From Nocardia brasiliensis ATCC 700358 (GTDB lineage: Bacteria; Actinomycetota; Actinomycetes; Mycobacteriales; Mycobacteriaceae), in assembly GCF_000250675.2 (NCBI RefSeq), contig NC_018681.1:7192001-7256000 (forward strand): a DNA stretch of 64,000 bases. The letters run 5' to 3'. The notes beneath the pieces were generated by a model. It was given only the letters and a program-made list of their open reading frames with translations, did not search any database and was not told where the DNA came from. Within the stretch, counting starts at the first letter, position 1, and each line of letters starts with the position of its first letter. The position numbers and the translations under genes are program-made. Positions 29,133 through 39,012 of this stretch are shown in pieces.

Positions 29133-30638
29133 TCAGCTGCAAGCGGCGATGACGAGTTCGCGCACCCGCGCGGCATCGGCCTGACCACGGGTGGCCTTCA
29201 TGACATCGCCGACGATCTTGCCCGCGGCCTGCACCTTGCCGGAGCGGATCTTCTCGGCGATATCGGGGTTCGCGGCAAGCGCCTTCTCCACCTCGGCCTG
29301 CAGCGCGCTGTCGTCGCTGACCATGCCCAAGCCCTTGGCCTCGACGATCTGCGCCGGATCGCCCTCGCCCGCCAGCACGAAGTCGACGACCTGCTTGGCC
29401 ACCTTGTTGTTCACCGTCTTCGCCTCGACCAGATTGATCACCGCGGCGACCTGGGCCGGGGTGATCGGCAGGTCCTCCAGCGAAACCTCACGCTCCTTGG
29501 CCTTTTCGGTCAGGTAGGCGACCCACCAGGAGCGGGCCTCATTGGCCGGAGCGCCCGCGTCGACGGTGGCGATGATCAGATCGAGCGCGCCCGCGTTCAC
29601 GAGATCGCGCATCACCTCGTCCGACAGGCCCCAGTCGGCTTGGATCCGGGCCCGGCGCAACCAGGGGTACTCCGGAATGGTGCCGCGCAGCTGTTCCACC
29701 CATTCCGCCGCGGGCGCAACGGGTTCCAGATCCGGTTCGGGGAAGTAGCGGTAGTCCTCGGCGGTCTCCTTGACCCGGCCCGGCGAGGTGGTGCCGTCGG
29801 TCTCGTGGAAATGCCTGGTCTCCTGCACGATGCTGCCGCCGCCGGCCAGCACCGCGGCCTGCCTGCGCATCTCGAAGCGCACCGCGACCTCGACACTCTT
29901 GAGCGAGTTGACGTTCTTGGTCTCGGTGCGGGTACCGAATTCCGTTGCGCCGACAGCCATCAGCGAGACGTTGGCGTCGCAGCGCAGCGAACCCTGCTCC
30001 ATCTTGACGTCGGACACGTCCAGCGATTTGAGCACCTCACGCAGCGCGGTCACATAGGCGCGCGCCACCTCCGGCGCCCGCTCCCCCGCACCGGTGATCG
30101 GCTTGGTGACGATCTCGATCAGCGGCACACCCGCGCGGTTGTAGTCGAGCAGCGAGTGGCTGGCACCGTGGATGCGGCCCGTGGCACCGCCGACATGGGT
30201 CGACTTGCCGGTGTCCTCCTCCATGTGCGCACGCTCGATCTCCACCCGGAACGTGCTGCCGTCATCGAGCACCACGTCGAGGTGACCGTTCGTGGCGATC
30301 GGCTCGTCGTACTGGCTGATCTGGTAGTTCTTCGGCTGGTCGGGGTAGAAGTAGTTCTTGCGCGCGAACCGGCCCCACGGCGTGATCGAACAGTTCAGCG
30401 CGAGCCCGATGCGGATGGCCGATTCGACGGCCTTCTCGTTCACCACCGGCAGCGAGCCGGGCAGACCGAGGCACACCGGGCACACCTGGGTGTTCGGCTC
30501 GGCACCGAATTCGGTCGGGCAACCGCAGAACATCTTGGTCGCGGTGGACAGCTCGACGTGAACCTCCATGCCAAGCACCGGCTCGAACCGGGCGATGACA
30601 TCCGAATAGTCCATCAAGTCGACTGTGGGTGCACTCAT
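29133..30638 (-). CDS. gatB: Asp-tRNA(Asn)/Glu-tRNA(Gln) amidotransferase subunit B
   Basis: 501-residue subunit that binds and activates misacylated tRNA in the GatCAB complex. [14 protein letters not shown] is the family start, CGCP and CPVCLGLPG hold the zinc ligands, and [17 protein letters not shown] is the GatB signature; the C-terminal YqeY domain ends [14 protein letters not shown]. Partner genes gatA and gatC lie 28 kb away at 58.4-60.1 kb, although all three are close in M. tuberculosis. The start overlaps a 27-codon upstream reading frame. Confidence 0.98.
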   Translation of the reverse strand: MSAPTVDLMDYSDVIARFEPVLGMEVHVELSTATKMFCGCPTEFGAEPNTQVCPVCLGLPGSLPVVNEKAVESAIRIGLALNCSITPWGRFARKNYFYPDQPKNYQISQYDEPIATNGHLDVVLDDGSTFRVEIERAHMEEDTGKSTHVGGATGRIHGASHSLLDYNRAGVPLIEIVTKPITGAGERAPEVARAYVTALREVLKSLDVSDVKMEQGSLRCDANVSLMAVGATEFGTRTETKNVNSLKSVEVAVRFEMRRQAAVLAGGGSIVQETRHFHETDGTTSPGRVKETAEDYRYFPEPDLEPVAPAAEWVEQLRGTIPEYPWLRRARIQADWGLSDEVMRDLVNAGALDLIIATVDAGAPANEARSWWVAYLTEKAKEREVSLEDLPITPAQVAAVINLVEAKTVNNKVAKQVVDFVLAGEGDPAQIVEAKGLGMVSDDSALQAEVEKALAANPDIAEKIRSGKVQAAGKIVGDVMKATRGQADAARVRELVIAACS

Positions 30639-30718
30639 GCCTGCGCCTCGCTGACGCTCAGCTCCGGCATGACCGCACCGGTGGCTGTGCCCATTTTTCG
30701 CTCGCTGCGCTCACTCAT
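30635..30718 (-). CDS. Possible upstream ORF coupled to gatB (27 aa)
   Basis: ATG-initiated frame beginning [10 protein letters not shown] whose TGA overlaps the gatB ATG as ATGA. Its ends are built of GAGCGCAGCGAGCG- and GAGCGTCAGCGAG-type sequence, which recurs in actinobacterial intergenic DNA, so it may be a REP-like element rather than a gene. Confidence 0.3.
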   Translation of the reverse strand: MSERSERKMGTATGAVMPELSVSEAQA

Positions 30719-30771
30719 GGCAGACAGTCTATGTAAACCCTCGAACCCGATCGCACGGGCTCACACCCCGC

Positions 30772-32154
30772 CTACTTCGGCGGGATGCGCTGGGTCAACC
30801 AGGCCGTGACGTAGGTGAGCACCTCGGGTGCGACGCTGGTCTCGATGTCGACGTATTCCTTGGGATTGCCGGTCTGGGTGGGTTGCATCAGGTGGTTCAG
30901 GCCGGGGAACACGTGGACCGTCGCGTCCGGGTCATTGGCGAGGTTCGCGCGCATCGGCCCTTCGCTCTGTGCGGGCGGTACCTGGAGATCCTTGCCGCCG
31001 TAGAACGCCAGCACCGGCATGCGCAGCGCCTGCAGCGCCGGGGCCGGGTCGTAGGCGATCAAAGCCGCGAAGTACGTGGTCATGCTGGCGTCGATCTGCT
31101 CGTCGGTCGCCCGCTGGTCGGGCGGGGACTCGGCGTTCTGCTTGCGCGCCAACGCCTTCGCGCCCGCGATGTCACCGGCCTTCAGCAGCGCCGAGATCTC
31201 CGTGGTCTGGCGCACCGACTTGTCCAGCTCGTCGGCGGGCGTGCCGTTCGCGGTGCCGATCAGCTTGGTCTGCTCGATCAGCACGTCCGCGCCGCTCACG
31301 GCGGGTCCGGCCATCGCGATGACGAAGGCGACGCCGCTGTCCGGACGGGCGGCGACCAGCGGGGCGAGATAGCCGCCCTCGCTGTGCCCGAACAGGCCGA
31401 CCCGCGCCGGGTCGATGTCCGGACGGCCGCGCAGGAAGGCGACGCCCGCCGCGGCGTCGTCAGCGAGATCGGTGTAGTTCGCGTCGTCCAGTTTGCCGCT
31501 CGTGCCGCCGACGCCACGGTCATCGGTGCGCAGCACCGCGTAGCCCGCCTTGGTCAGGCTGTCCGCGATCACCAGGAAAGGCTTGTGCCCGAACAGTTCT
31601 TCGTCACGGTTCTGCGGGCCGCTGCCGGTGATCATGAGGACGGCGGGGAACTTGCCGTTGCCTTCCGGCTTGGTCAGCGTGCCCGCGATGGTGATATCGC
31701 CGTTGCGGTAGGTGACGTCCTCGGACTTGTACGGGAACGGCGGCTGCGGGGTCTGCGGCCGGGCCAGCGGGGCGATCTTGCCGCGCTGCAACGACAGCTT
31801 GAAAGTCTGTCCGCCCTGGACGAAGTCGCCGTTGATCCGGTCGGCGCCCTTGTCGTAGATGCCCTGGAACTTCGGCTCGCCGGGCACGTCGGGGATCGCC
31901 CAGGACACCCCGTTGCGATCGGAGCGCACCTCCTTCAACTCGACCGCCGACATGCCCTGCTTCGGGATGTCGATGGTGGCCGTGCCCTTGTCGGTGAACG
32001 TCACCCCGACCTCGACCGGCTGCCCGGGTATCTCGATCGCCCCACGCCAGTCGCCCGTAGTCGGTTCCGGTGGGTTCGAATCCGACCGCGAACACCCCGC
32101 GACCAACACGGCAATGACGAACAGAGCCAACGCGACAACTCGCCCGGTGCGCAT
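30772..32154 (-). CDS. Alpha/beta hydrolase lipoprotein
   Basis: 460-residue exported esterase/peptidase-like enzyme. The signal peptide ends in VLVAGC. Residues 30-140 form a beta-rich N-terminal domain (DUF-like, about GDWRGAIEIPG to KLSLQRG). The catalytic domain begins PFPYKSEDVTYRNGD; the nucleophile elbow is FGHSEGG, the oxyanion segment MITGSGPQNRDEE, the likely acid is D in YGGKDLQVP and the histidine is in PGLNHLMQP. It follows gatB on the same strand with 133 bases between. Substrate unknown. Confidence 0.88.
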   Translation of the reverse strand: MRTGRVVALALFVIAVLVAGCSRSDSNPPEPTTGDWRGAIEIPGQPVEVGVTFTDKGTATIDIPKQGMSAVELKEVRSDRNGVSWAIPDVPGEPKFQGIYDKGADRINGDFVQGGQTFKLSLQRGKIAPLARPQTPQPPFPYKSEDVTYRNGDITIAGTLTKPEGNGKFPAVLMITGSGPQNRDEELFGHKPFLVIADSLTKAGYAVLRTDDRGVGGTSGKLDDANYTDLADDAAAGVAFLRGRPDIDPARVGLFGHSEGGYLAPLVAARPDSGVAFVIAMAGPAVSGADVLIEQTKLIGTANGTPADELDKSVRQTTEISALLKAGDIAGAKALARKQNAESPPDQRATDEQIDASMTTYFAALIAYDPAPALQALRMPVLAFYGGKDLQVPPAQSEGPMRANLANDPDATVHVFPGLNHLMQPTQTGNPKEYVDIETSVAPEVLTYVTAWLTQRIPPK

Positions 32155-32208
32155 GAGATCAACAGTACAGAGCGAAATCAGGAGGTCCGCCGGAACGGTT
32201 TGGGGATA

Positions 32209-33375
32209 TCAGAAACGGCGAGTGCCCGCAGTACCGACGACTGAATTTTGCGCGCCGGACGCCATACCGTCCACCGCTGCACGCGCGGCGGGCCATACGC
32301 GTGCCAGGGTCAACGCCTGACGGAGTTCGGTGTCGAAATCCTGAGCGGCGAGTAGGACCTGCGGCACGGGACCGGTATTCAGCGGTGCGAAACCCAACTG
32401 CCGCGAACGGACCGCCATCGCGAGCCGGAGTGCGTAGCCGCTCATCGCACAATCCGACGGCGACCCCTCGTCAGCGGTTTCGACGGGCGGTAGGTAGGGC
32501 GAAAGATGCAGCAGCGCATCGCGTATCTCGACCATGGTGCGAAGGAGCCGGGCGGTGCCATCGGAGCCGTCGGCCGGGTCCGGAGCCAGCACGATTTCCG
32601 GCACAGCCGCGGTGACGTCTCGCCACAGCGGCCGCAGCCGACGGCAGATGCGCCCGTCTCGATCCCATTCGGCGTATGCGAGCAGGGAATCGATCATCCG
32701 GGTCCCCGCGAGTGTCGAGGTGAGCACGGCGGTACAGACGAAGATGATCTCTACTCGAACGATATGGGGATACGGCACATCCCAGCCCAGCGCTATCTCG
32801 CCCGCACCGAGCACCAAATCGGCACCGAACGGCACCAGCGCGAAAAGTATGAAGAGGCAGAGGACTTTCGTCGACGGCCGCGTTCGCGCACTGACGAGTT
32901 CGTGCCGGCACAGGCGAAACATCAGCAGAGCCGTCCCCAACTGGGGAATGCCGAACGCCGCCCAGACCGCGATTCCGCCCCAGTTGAGCTGCTGATCGGC
33001 GAGCCGGCCGACGGCACCGGCCGACGGCCCCGCCACCAGGAACACCGCTGTCGCCGCGGCCGCGACCGTGCAGTAGATCCGTTGCCTGCGCCAGGTCAGC
33101 TCCGAATCCGTGTCGGATTCCCACAGCCGACCCAGACCGTAGAGGAACATCCCGAGCAGGACGACACAGCCCAGCGCGAGCTGAGTCATGACCTCGGAGA
33201 TATCCGGCGTCGGCGCGAATCGATAGAGCAGCAAGCCCACCAGGCCGCACAGCGGCAAGCAGTTGACCAGCCGGTCGACCGTGGAGGCCCGCACGAACAA
33301 CAGCCGCGCCGCGGCAACGAACCCGACATAACCGATCGCCGACCACAGCACGAAACCTGGAACCGGCGGTGCCAA
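32209..33375 (-). CDS. MAB_1171c-like putative membrane transporter (copy 1)
   Basis: 388-residue integral membrane protein with about seven helices in the first 240 residues and a cytoplasmic C-terminal part. I recognise the family from WDRDGRICRRLRPLWRDV and TMVEIRDALLHLSPYLPP, two segments shared with its neighbour. Members often accompany Xre/ImmA-type genes in actinobacteria; function is unproven. TTG start at 33375 with AGGAGGGG 5 bases upstream. It lies 106 bases after a paralogue on the same strand. Confidence 0.78.
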   Translation of the reverse strand: MAPPVPGFVLWSAIGYVGFVAAARLLFVRASTVDRLVNCLPLCGLVGLLLYRFAPTPDISEVMTQLALGCVVLLGMFLYGLGRLWESDTDSELTWRRQRIYCTVAAAATAVFLVAGPSAGAVGRLADQQLNWGGIAVWAAFGIPQLGTALLMFRLCRHELVSARTRPSTKVLCLFILFALVPFGADLVLGAGEIALGWDVPYPHIVRVEIIFVCTAVLTSTLAGTRMIDSLLAYAEWDRDGRICRRLRPLWRDVTAAVPEIVLAPDPADGSDGTARLLRTMVEIRDALLHLSPYLPPVETADEGSPSDCAMSGYALRLAMAVRSRQLGFAPLNTGPVPQVLLAAQDFDTELRQALTLARVWPAARAAVDGMASGAQNSVVGTAGTRRF

Positions 33376-33481
33376 CGGATCCCCTCCTGCTCTCCCCGCG
33401 CAGCAGAATAGCCGCAGGCCCTCGTCGAGTCGACAGGATGAACACTCCGGGACGCGCGGTAGCGCCCGCAGGACTTATCAA

Positions 33482-34615
33482 TCAACCGTCCTGCGGGGGC
33501 GGGCGGGGGTCGACGCAGGCCAGACGCGGGCGAGGTCGAGTAGGTGGCGGAGTATCGGTGTCGAAGTCTTGGGCGGTCGGGAAGGGTTGCGGGACAGGGC
33601 CGGAGGCGGGTGGGGTGCGGCCGGTGCGGCGGGCGTGCGCGGCCTGCTGGAGACGGGTCGCATAGTCGCGTAGCTGCTGATCAGGTGTGTTTCGCAGGGG
33701 TGACGCGGGATCGGTGGCGGCGAGGTAGGGGCCGAGATGCAAGAGGGCGTCGCGGATTTCGACGGTCATGCGTACCAGGCGCGCGGTGGAGTCGCCGCTG
33801 CGCTGTCCGCTGGTGGCCGGGTCCATGACGATCTCGGGAACGGCGGCGGTGACCGCGTGCCACAGCGGCCGCAAGCGGCGGCAGATGCGGCCGTCGCGAT
33901 CCCAGCCCACCAGCCCGGGCAACCGGCCGAGCACCGGGACCACGAACAAGGTCGCGACGACGAGCGCGGTATCGAACGTGAACAGGAACTCCACCCGCGC
34001 GATATGCGGATACGCCACATCCCACCCGAACGCCGACCGCAGCCACGGGAGCTGCTGCTCGACCCAGAACGGCAGGCACGCGACGACGATCGAACAGCAG
34101 ACCACCTGCACGAAGGTGCCGAGCGTGCCGCGCCGCAGTTCCCGGACGGACAACCGGACCAGCACCACCGAGGCCGCCGCCTGCGGCAGGGCGAACGCCG
34201 TCCACACGACGATGCCGCCCCAGTTGATCGTCTGATCGCTCAGCCGTCCCGCGCGCGCCGCCACCGGACCGGCCAGCACGATCACCACCGTCGACAGCAC
34301 CGCGACGCTGTTGTAAACGCGCTGGCGCCAACGCGTCTCGGCCGGCCCCGCTTCGGTCTCCCACAACCGGCTCAGCCCGTAGAGATACATGCCGGTCATG
34401 ACGATGCAGCCCAGCGCGAGCTGATTCGGCAGACTGGCGATATCGGGTGTCGGCGTACATCGGTACAGCAGCAGACCGGCCAGCGTCCACCCGATCAACC
34501 AGTTGATCAGCCGATCGCTCATCGTTTCCGCGGCAAAGACCAGCCTGGCCGCGCCGACCGCCGCGACATAGCCGATCACCCACCATGCGACGGACCCGGG
34601 TACCGGCGACCCCAA
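33482..34615 (-). CDS. MAB_1171c-like putative membrane transporter (copy 2)
   Basis: 377-residue paralogue of the next gene, with the same helix pattern and shared GWDRDGRICRRLRPLW, TAAVPEIV and EIRDALLHLGPYL. TTG start at 34615 with AGGAG 8 bases upstream. The last 40 residues are Pro/Arg-rich. The pair appears to be a tandem duplication, now well diverged outside these blocks. Confidence 0.78.
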   Translation of the reverse strand: MGSPVPGSVAWWVIGYVAAVGAARLVFAAETMSDRLINWLIGWTLAGLLLYRCTPTPDIASLPNQLALGCIVMTGMYLYGLSRLWETEAGPAETRWRQRVYNSVAVLSTVVIVLAGPVAARAGRLSDQTINWGGIVVWTAFALPQAAASVVLVRLSVRELRRGTLGTFVQVVCCSIVVACLPFWVEQQLPWLRSAFGWDVAYPHIARVEFLFTFDTALVVATLFVVPVLGRLPGLVGWDRDGRICRRLRPLWHAVTAAVPEIVMDPATSGQRSGDSTARLVRMTVEIRDALLHLGPYLAATDPASPLRNTPDQQLRDYATRLQQAAHARRTGRTPPASGPVPQPFPTAQDFDTDTPPPTRPRPRLACVDPRPPPQDG

Positions 34616-34663
34616 CGACCGAACTCCTGACCTGCGCCGCGCAACCGCGTCAGCGAACGACCG

Positions 34664-35107
34664 TTACTCGCCCCGCGCGTAGCGGACGGAGTCGGCGAGC
34701 GCGGCCAAGTCGAAGTCGAGAGCTGGGTTCTCGTCTTGGAGTTCGCGAAATTCGAGTATCGCGTCGTCGACGGTGGCGCGGCGGGCCGAGACGATGAGGG
34801 CGCGGCGCACGTAGGCGCCGAGCGGGAGGTCGGCGGCGTGGGCGCGGCGGCCGAAGGTGGCCAGCGTGGCGGCGGGCAGGTCATAGGTGTCCACGAGTGC
34901 GACGGCGGCCGCATCGATCTCGGGCGTGAGGTCGCGGCCCTCGGATTCGAGGAACTCGACGACAGTGTCGTCGGAGCTGCGACGCTCGGCGAGCGCGATC
35001 AGCTCCGCCCGCAGGTAGATGGTCAGCGGGAGACCGGCGGCGGCGGCGCGGCGGCGCAGGACGGTCCGGGCGGCGTCGGGCAGGTCGTGCACAGCAAGGT
35101 CGGCCAT
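34664..35107 (-). CDS. Tandem ribbon-helix-helix-like (FitA/VapB-type) protein
   Basis: 147-residue protein made of two similar halves. Residues 4-55 (HDLPDAARTVLRRRAAAAG, LPLTIYLRAELIALAERR) and about 80-130 (YDLPAATLATFGRRAHAAD, LPLGAYVRRALIVSARR) align along their length. Each resembles FitA/VapB antitoxin DNA-binding domains, which usually dimerise; here one chain could form the dimer. No toxin gene (PIN or other) is adjacent. It ends 48 bases before the first MAB_1171c-like gene on the same strand and may be its regulator. Confidence 0.68.
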   Translation of the reverse strand: MADLAVHDLPDAARTVLRRRAAAAGLPLTIYLRAELIALAERRSSDDTVVEFLESEGRDLTPEIDAAAVALVDTYDLPAATLATFGRRAHAADLPLGAYVRRALIVSARRATVDDAILEFRELQDENPALDFDLAALADSVRYARGE

Positions 35108-35143
35108 GCCAGCCAGGGTAACTCGGCTGTTCACGGTCAGGCG

Positions 35144-35180
35144 CCGATCCGCTGTAGCCCCGGGACACAGCGGATCGGCA
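35144..35180 (-). terminator. pfkA terminator
   Basis: Perfect 13-bp stem GCCGATCCGCTGT with an 11-base loop, 8 bases after the pfkA stop. Confidence 0.82.
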
Positions 35181-35188
35181 GGGCCGGA

Positions 35189-36223
35189 TCAGCCGAAGAA
35201 CGCCTCGGCTTCCTGGTAGCGCTCGGACGGAACCCGCTTGAGCTGTTTGGTGGCCTCGGAGAGCGGGACGAGTTCGATGGTGCTGCCGTGCAGGGCGACC
35301 ATCTGACCGAACTGACCGGCGTGCACCGCCTCCGCGGCGTGCAGGCCGAAGCGGGTGGCGAGGACGCGGTCGTAGGGCGTCGGGCTGCCGCCGCGCTGCA
35401 CGTGACCGAGCACGGTGGTCCGTACCTCTTTGCCGATGCGGCGTTCGATCTCCGCGCCGAGTTGCTGGGCGACACCGGTGAACCGTTCGTGCCCGAACTC
35501 GTCGATCCCGCCCGCGCGCAGCGTGAAGCCGGAATCCTCGGCGGGATGCGAACCTTCGGCGACGACGCAGATGAAATGCTTGTCACCGCGCTGGAAACGG
35601 CGCTTGATCATGGTGCACACCTGGTCCACGTCGAACGGCACCTCGGGCACCAGCGTCAGGTGTGCGCCGGCCGCCATGCCCGCGTTCACCGCGATCCAGC
35701 CCGCGTGCCGGCCCATCACCTCGACCAGCATCACGCGCTGATGCGATTCCGCGGTGGTATGCAGCCGGTCGATCGCCTCGCTGGCGATGCTCAGCGCGGT
35801 GTCGTGGCCGAAAGTCACGTCGGTGCAGTCGATGTCGTTGTCGATGGTCTTGGGCACGCCGACCACCGGCACGCCTTCGTCGGACAGCCAGCTGGCCGCG
35901 GTGAGCGTGCCCTCGCCGCCGATCGGGATCAACGCGTCGATGCCGTTGTCGTCGAGGGTGCGCTTGATCCGGCCGAGACCGGCGCGCAGGACGTCGGGAT
36001 TGGTGCGAGCGGTGCCGAGGATGGTGCCGCCCTTGGCGAGCAACCGATCGGTGCGATCGTCGTTGTGGATCTGAATCTTGCGATCCTCCAATAGACCACG
36101 CCAACCGTCCTCGAAGCCGACGATCGCGTCGCCGTAGCGGCCGTTCGCGGTGCGAACGACAGCACGGATGACCGCGTTCAGTCCAGGGCAGTCGCCGCCT
36201 CCGGTCAAAACTCCGATGCGCAT
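35189..36223 (-). CDS. pfkA: 6-phosphofructokinase
   Basis: ATP-dependent kinase of fructose 6-phosphate, 344 residues. [20 protein letters not shown] is the nucleotide-binding start, [12 protein letters not shown] carries the catalytic aspartate, [10 protein letters not shown] and [13 protein letters not shown] bind substrate. GGEGTL (E where many bacterial enzymes have D) is shared with M. tuberculosis PfkA. Start at 36223 is the family start; longer readings run into noncoding DNA. In M. tuberculosis the next gene is gatA; here a 22-kb signalling block intervenes. Confidence 0.97.
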   Translation of the reverse strand: MRIGVLTGGGDCPGLNAVIRAVVRTANGRYGDAIVGFEDGWRGLLEDRKIQIHNDDRTDRLLAKGGTILGTARTNPDVLRAGLGRIKRTLDDNGIDALIPIGGEGTLTAASWLSDEGVPVVGVPKTIDNDIDCTDVTFGHDTALSIASEAIDRLHTTAESHQRVMLVEVMGRHAGWIAVNAGMAAGAHLTLVPEVPFDVDQVCTMIKRRFQRGDKHFICVVAEGSHPAEDSGFTLRAGGIDEFGHERFTGVAQQLGAEIERRIGKEVRTTVLGHVQRGGSPTPYDRVLATRFGLHAAEAVHAGQFGQMVALHGSTIELVPLSEATKQLKRVPSERYQEAEAFFG

Positions 36224-36323
36224 GGCCGCTATCTTGCCCGGCTCGGCCACGCGCGGCAGGTCGACCCCCATAAACCCTGCGTAACAGCGTGCGCGGACCC
36301 GGCCTGACGGCGGCTGCGCGCTT

Positions 36324-38015
<1,692 letters not shown>

Positions 38016-38132
38016 CCCGTTACCTCCACTCACGCGCGCGACCCGGCGCACCACAACCGTAGGCCCTGCGGGGCCCACATCCGATACGTCGGGATTTTCG
38101 GGTGTCGCCGTTACCCGGTCAAGTGCGCCGGA

Positions 38133-38993
38133 TCAGGCCGGACACGTGCCGCCGGACAGCTCGTCGATGTGCTGGGAAATGAGCGTGGCCAGCTTGTCCA
38201 GGATCGTCATGCCGTCGGAGAAGGCGCCCGAATCCGCCTGCGCGGCGAACGCGACGGCGATCCGCCCGGACGGCGCCGAGATCACCCCGAACTGCCGGAC
38301 CAGATACGCACCCTTCGGGTCCGGGCCCCAGCCACCTTTGAACTCCGCGCCGGAGAAGGCGCCGAGGCCCCAGCGCTGGCTCGGCTGCACCTGCTCCATC
38401 AGGTCGATGACGTTCGCGGTCGCGGGCAGGCAGGGCAGCCGGGAGGCGAAGCGGACCTGTTCGGTGAGCGACCAATCCGCCTGACCGAATGCCGAATGCT
38501 CGGGCCGGGACCGGGTGGCGGGCACGGTGGTCTTGCTGTCCCCACCCTCCCGCAACACCGACTGCACGGCCTGCGCCGCGTCCTGGCCGCTGCCGAGCGA
38601 CTGCCAGAGCGTGTCGGCGGCGGCGTTGTCGGAGGCCGTGATCGCCGCCGAGGCAGCGTAATTGGAGCTGCTGGAATCGCGGCGCAGCGCGGCGATCGTC
38701 AACGGCACCTTCATGGTCGACCAGGCGGGCCCGGTGCTCCAGTCGCCGAAGCTGACCACCTGGTCGCCGCCCACCGGCATGATCGCCAAGCCCAGATGCC
38801 CGCGGACCCCGGCCTGCAGCTCGGCGACCCCGGCCGCCAGCGTGCCGGGCACGGTGATCGACAGGCCCTTTTGATCCGCGTGCGAGGCGGCCTCGGTGAT
38901 GCTGGTCTGCTCGGACGCCGACTGCTCCGCACCGGTGCCGCAGCCGGACACCAAGAGCATGGCTAATACCGCGCCGCCCAACGCTTTTCGCAT
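38133..38993 (-). CDS. LppW-like lipoprotein with class A beta-lactamase fold (copy 1)
   Basis: 286-residue exported lipoprotein (LLVSGC, C18). It keeps the penicillin-recognising motifs: SxxK as S92-T-M-K95, SDN at 121-123, and KGG at 219-221 in place of KTG. A conserved Cys pair flanks the domain end (LPCLP, GGTC). It lacks the omega-loop ExxLN of true beta-lactamases, so a cell-wall-binding or esterase role is more likely, as for mycobacterial LppW. It starts 20 bases after the kinase gene; an ATG at 39023 would overlap that gene. A paralogue lies at 49.9 kb. Confidence 0.82.
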   Translation of the reverse strand: MRKALGGAVLAMLLVSGCGTGAEQSASEQTSITEAASHADQKGLSITVPGTLAAGVAELQAGVRGHLGLAIMPVGGDQVVSFGDWSTGPAWSTMKVPLTIAALRRDSSSSNYAASAAITASDNAAADTLWQSLGSGQDAAQAVQSVLREGGDSKTTVPATRSRPEHSAFGQADWSLTEQVRFASRLPCLPATANVIDLMEQVQPSQRWGLGAFSGAEFKGGWGPDPKGAYLVRQFGVISAPSGRIAVAFAAQADSGAFSDGMTILDKLATLISQHIDELSGGTCPA

Positions 38994-39012
38994 ACGAGCC
39001 GCACGGAATCGA

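Noticed and set aside
29016..30809. Long rightward reading frame (about 600 codons) opposite gatB
   Set aside because: It is the antisense of gatB in GC-rich DNA; its residues are His/Arg/Gly/Val-biased with no domain.
32073..32083. GGTTCGAATCC, resembling a tRNA T-arm
   Set aside because: It lies inside the hydrolase lipoprotein gene, and no acceptor, D or anticodon arm surrounds it.
34664..35107. Toxin-antitoxin pair
   Set aside because: The RHH-type protein has no adjacent PIN, RelE or other toxin-like gene.
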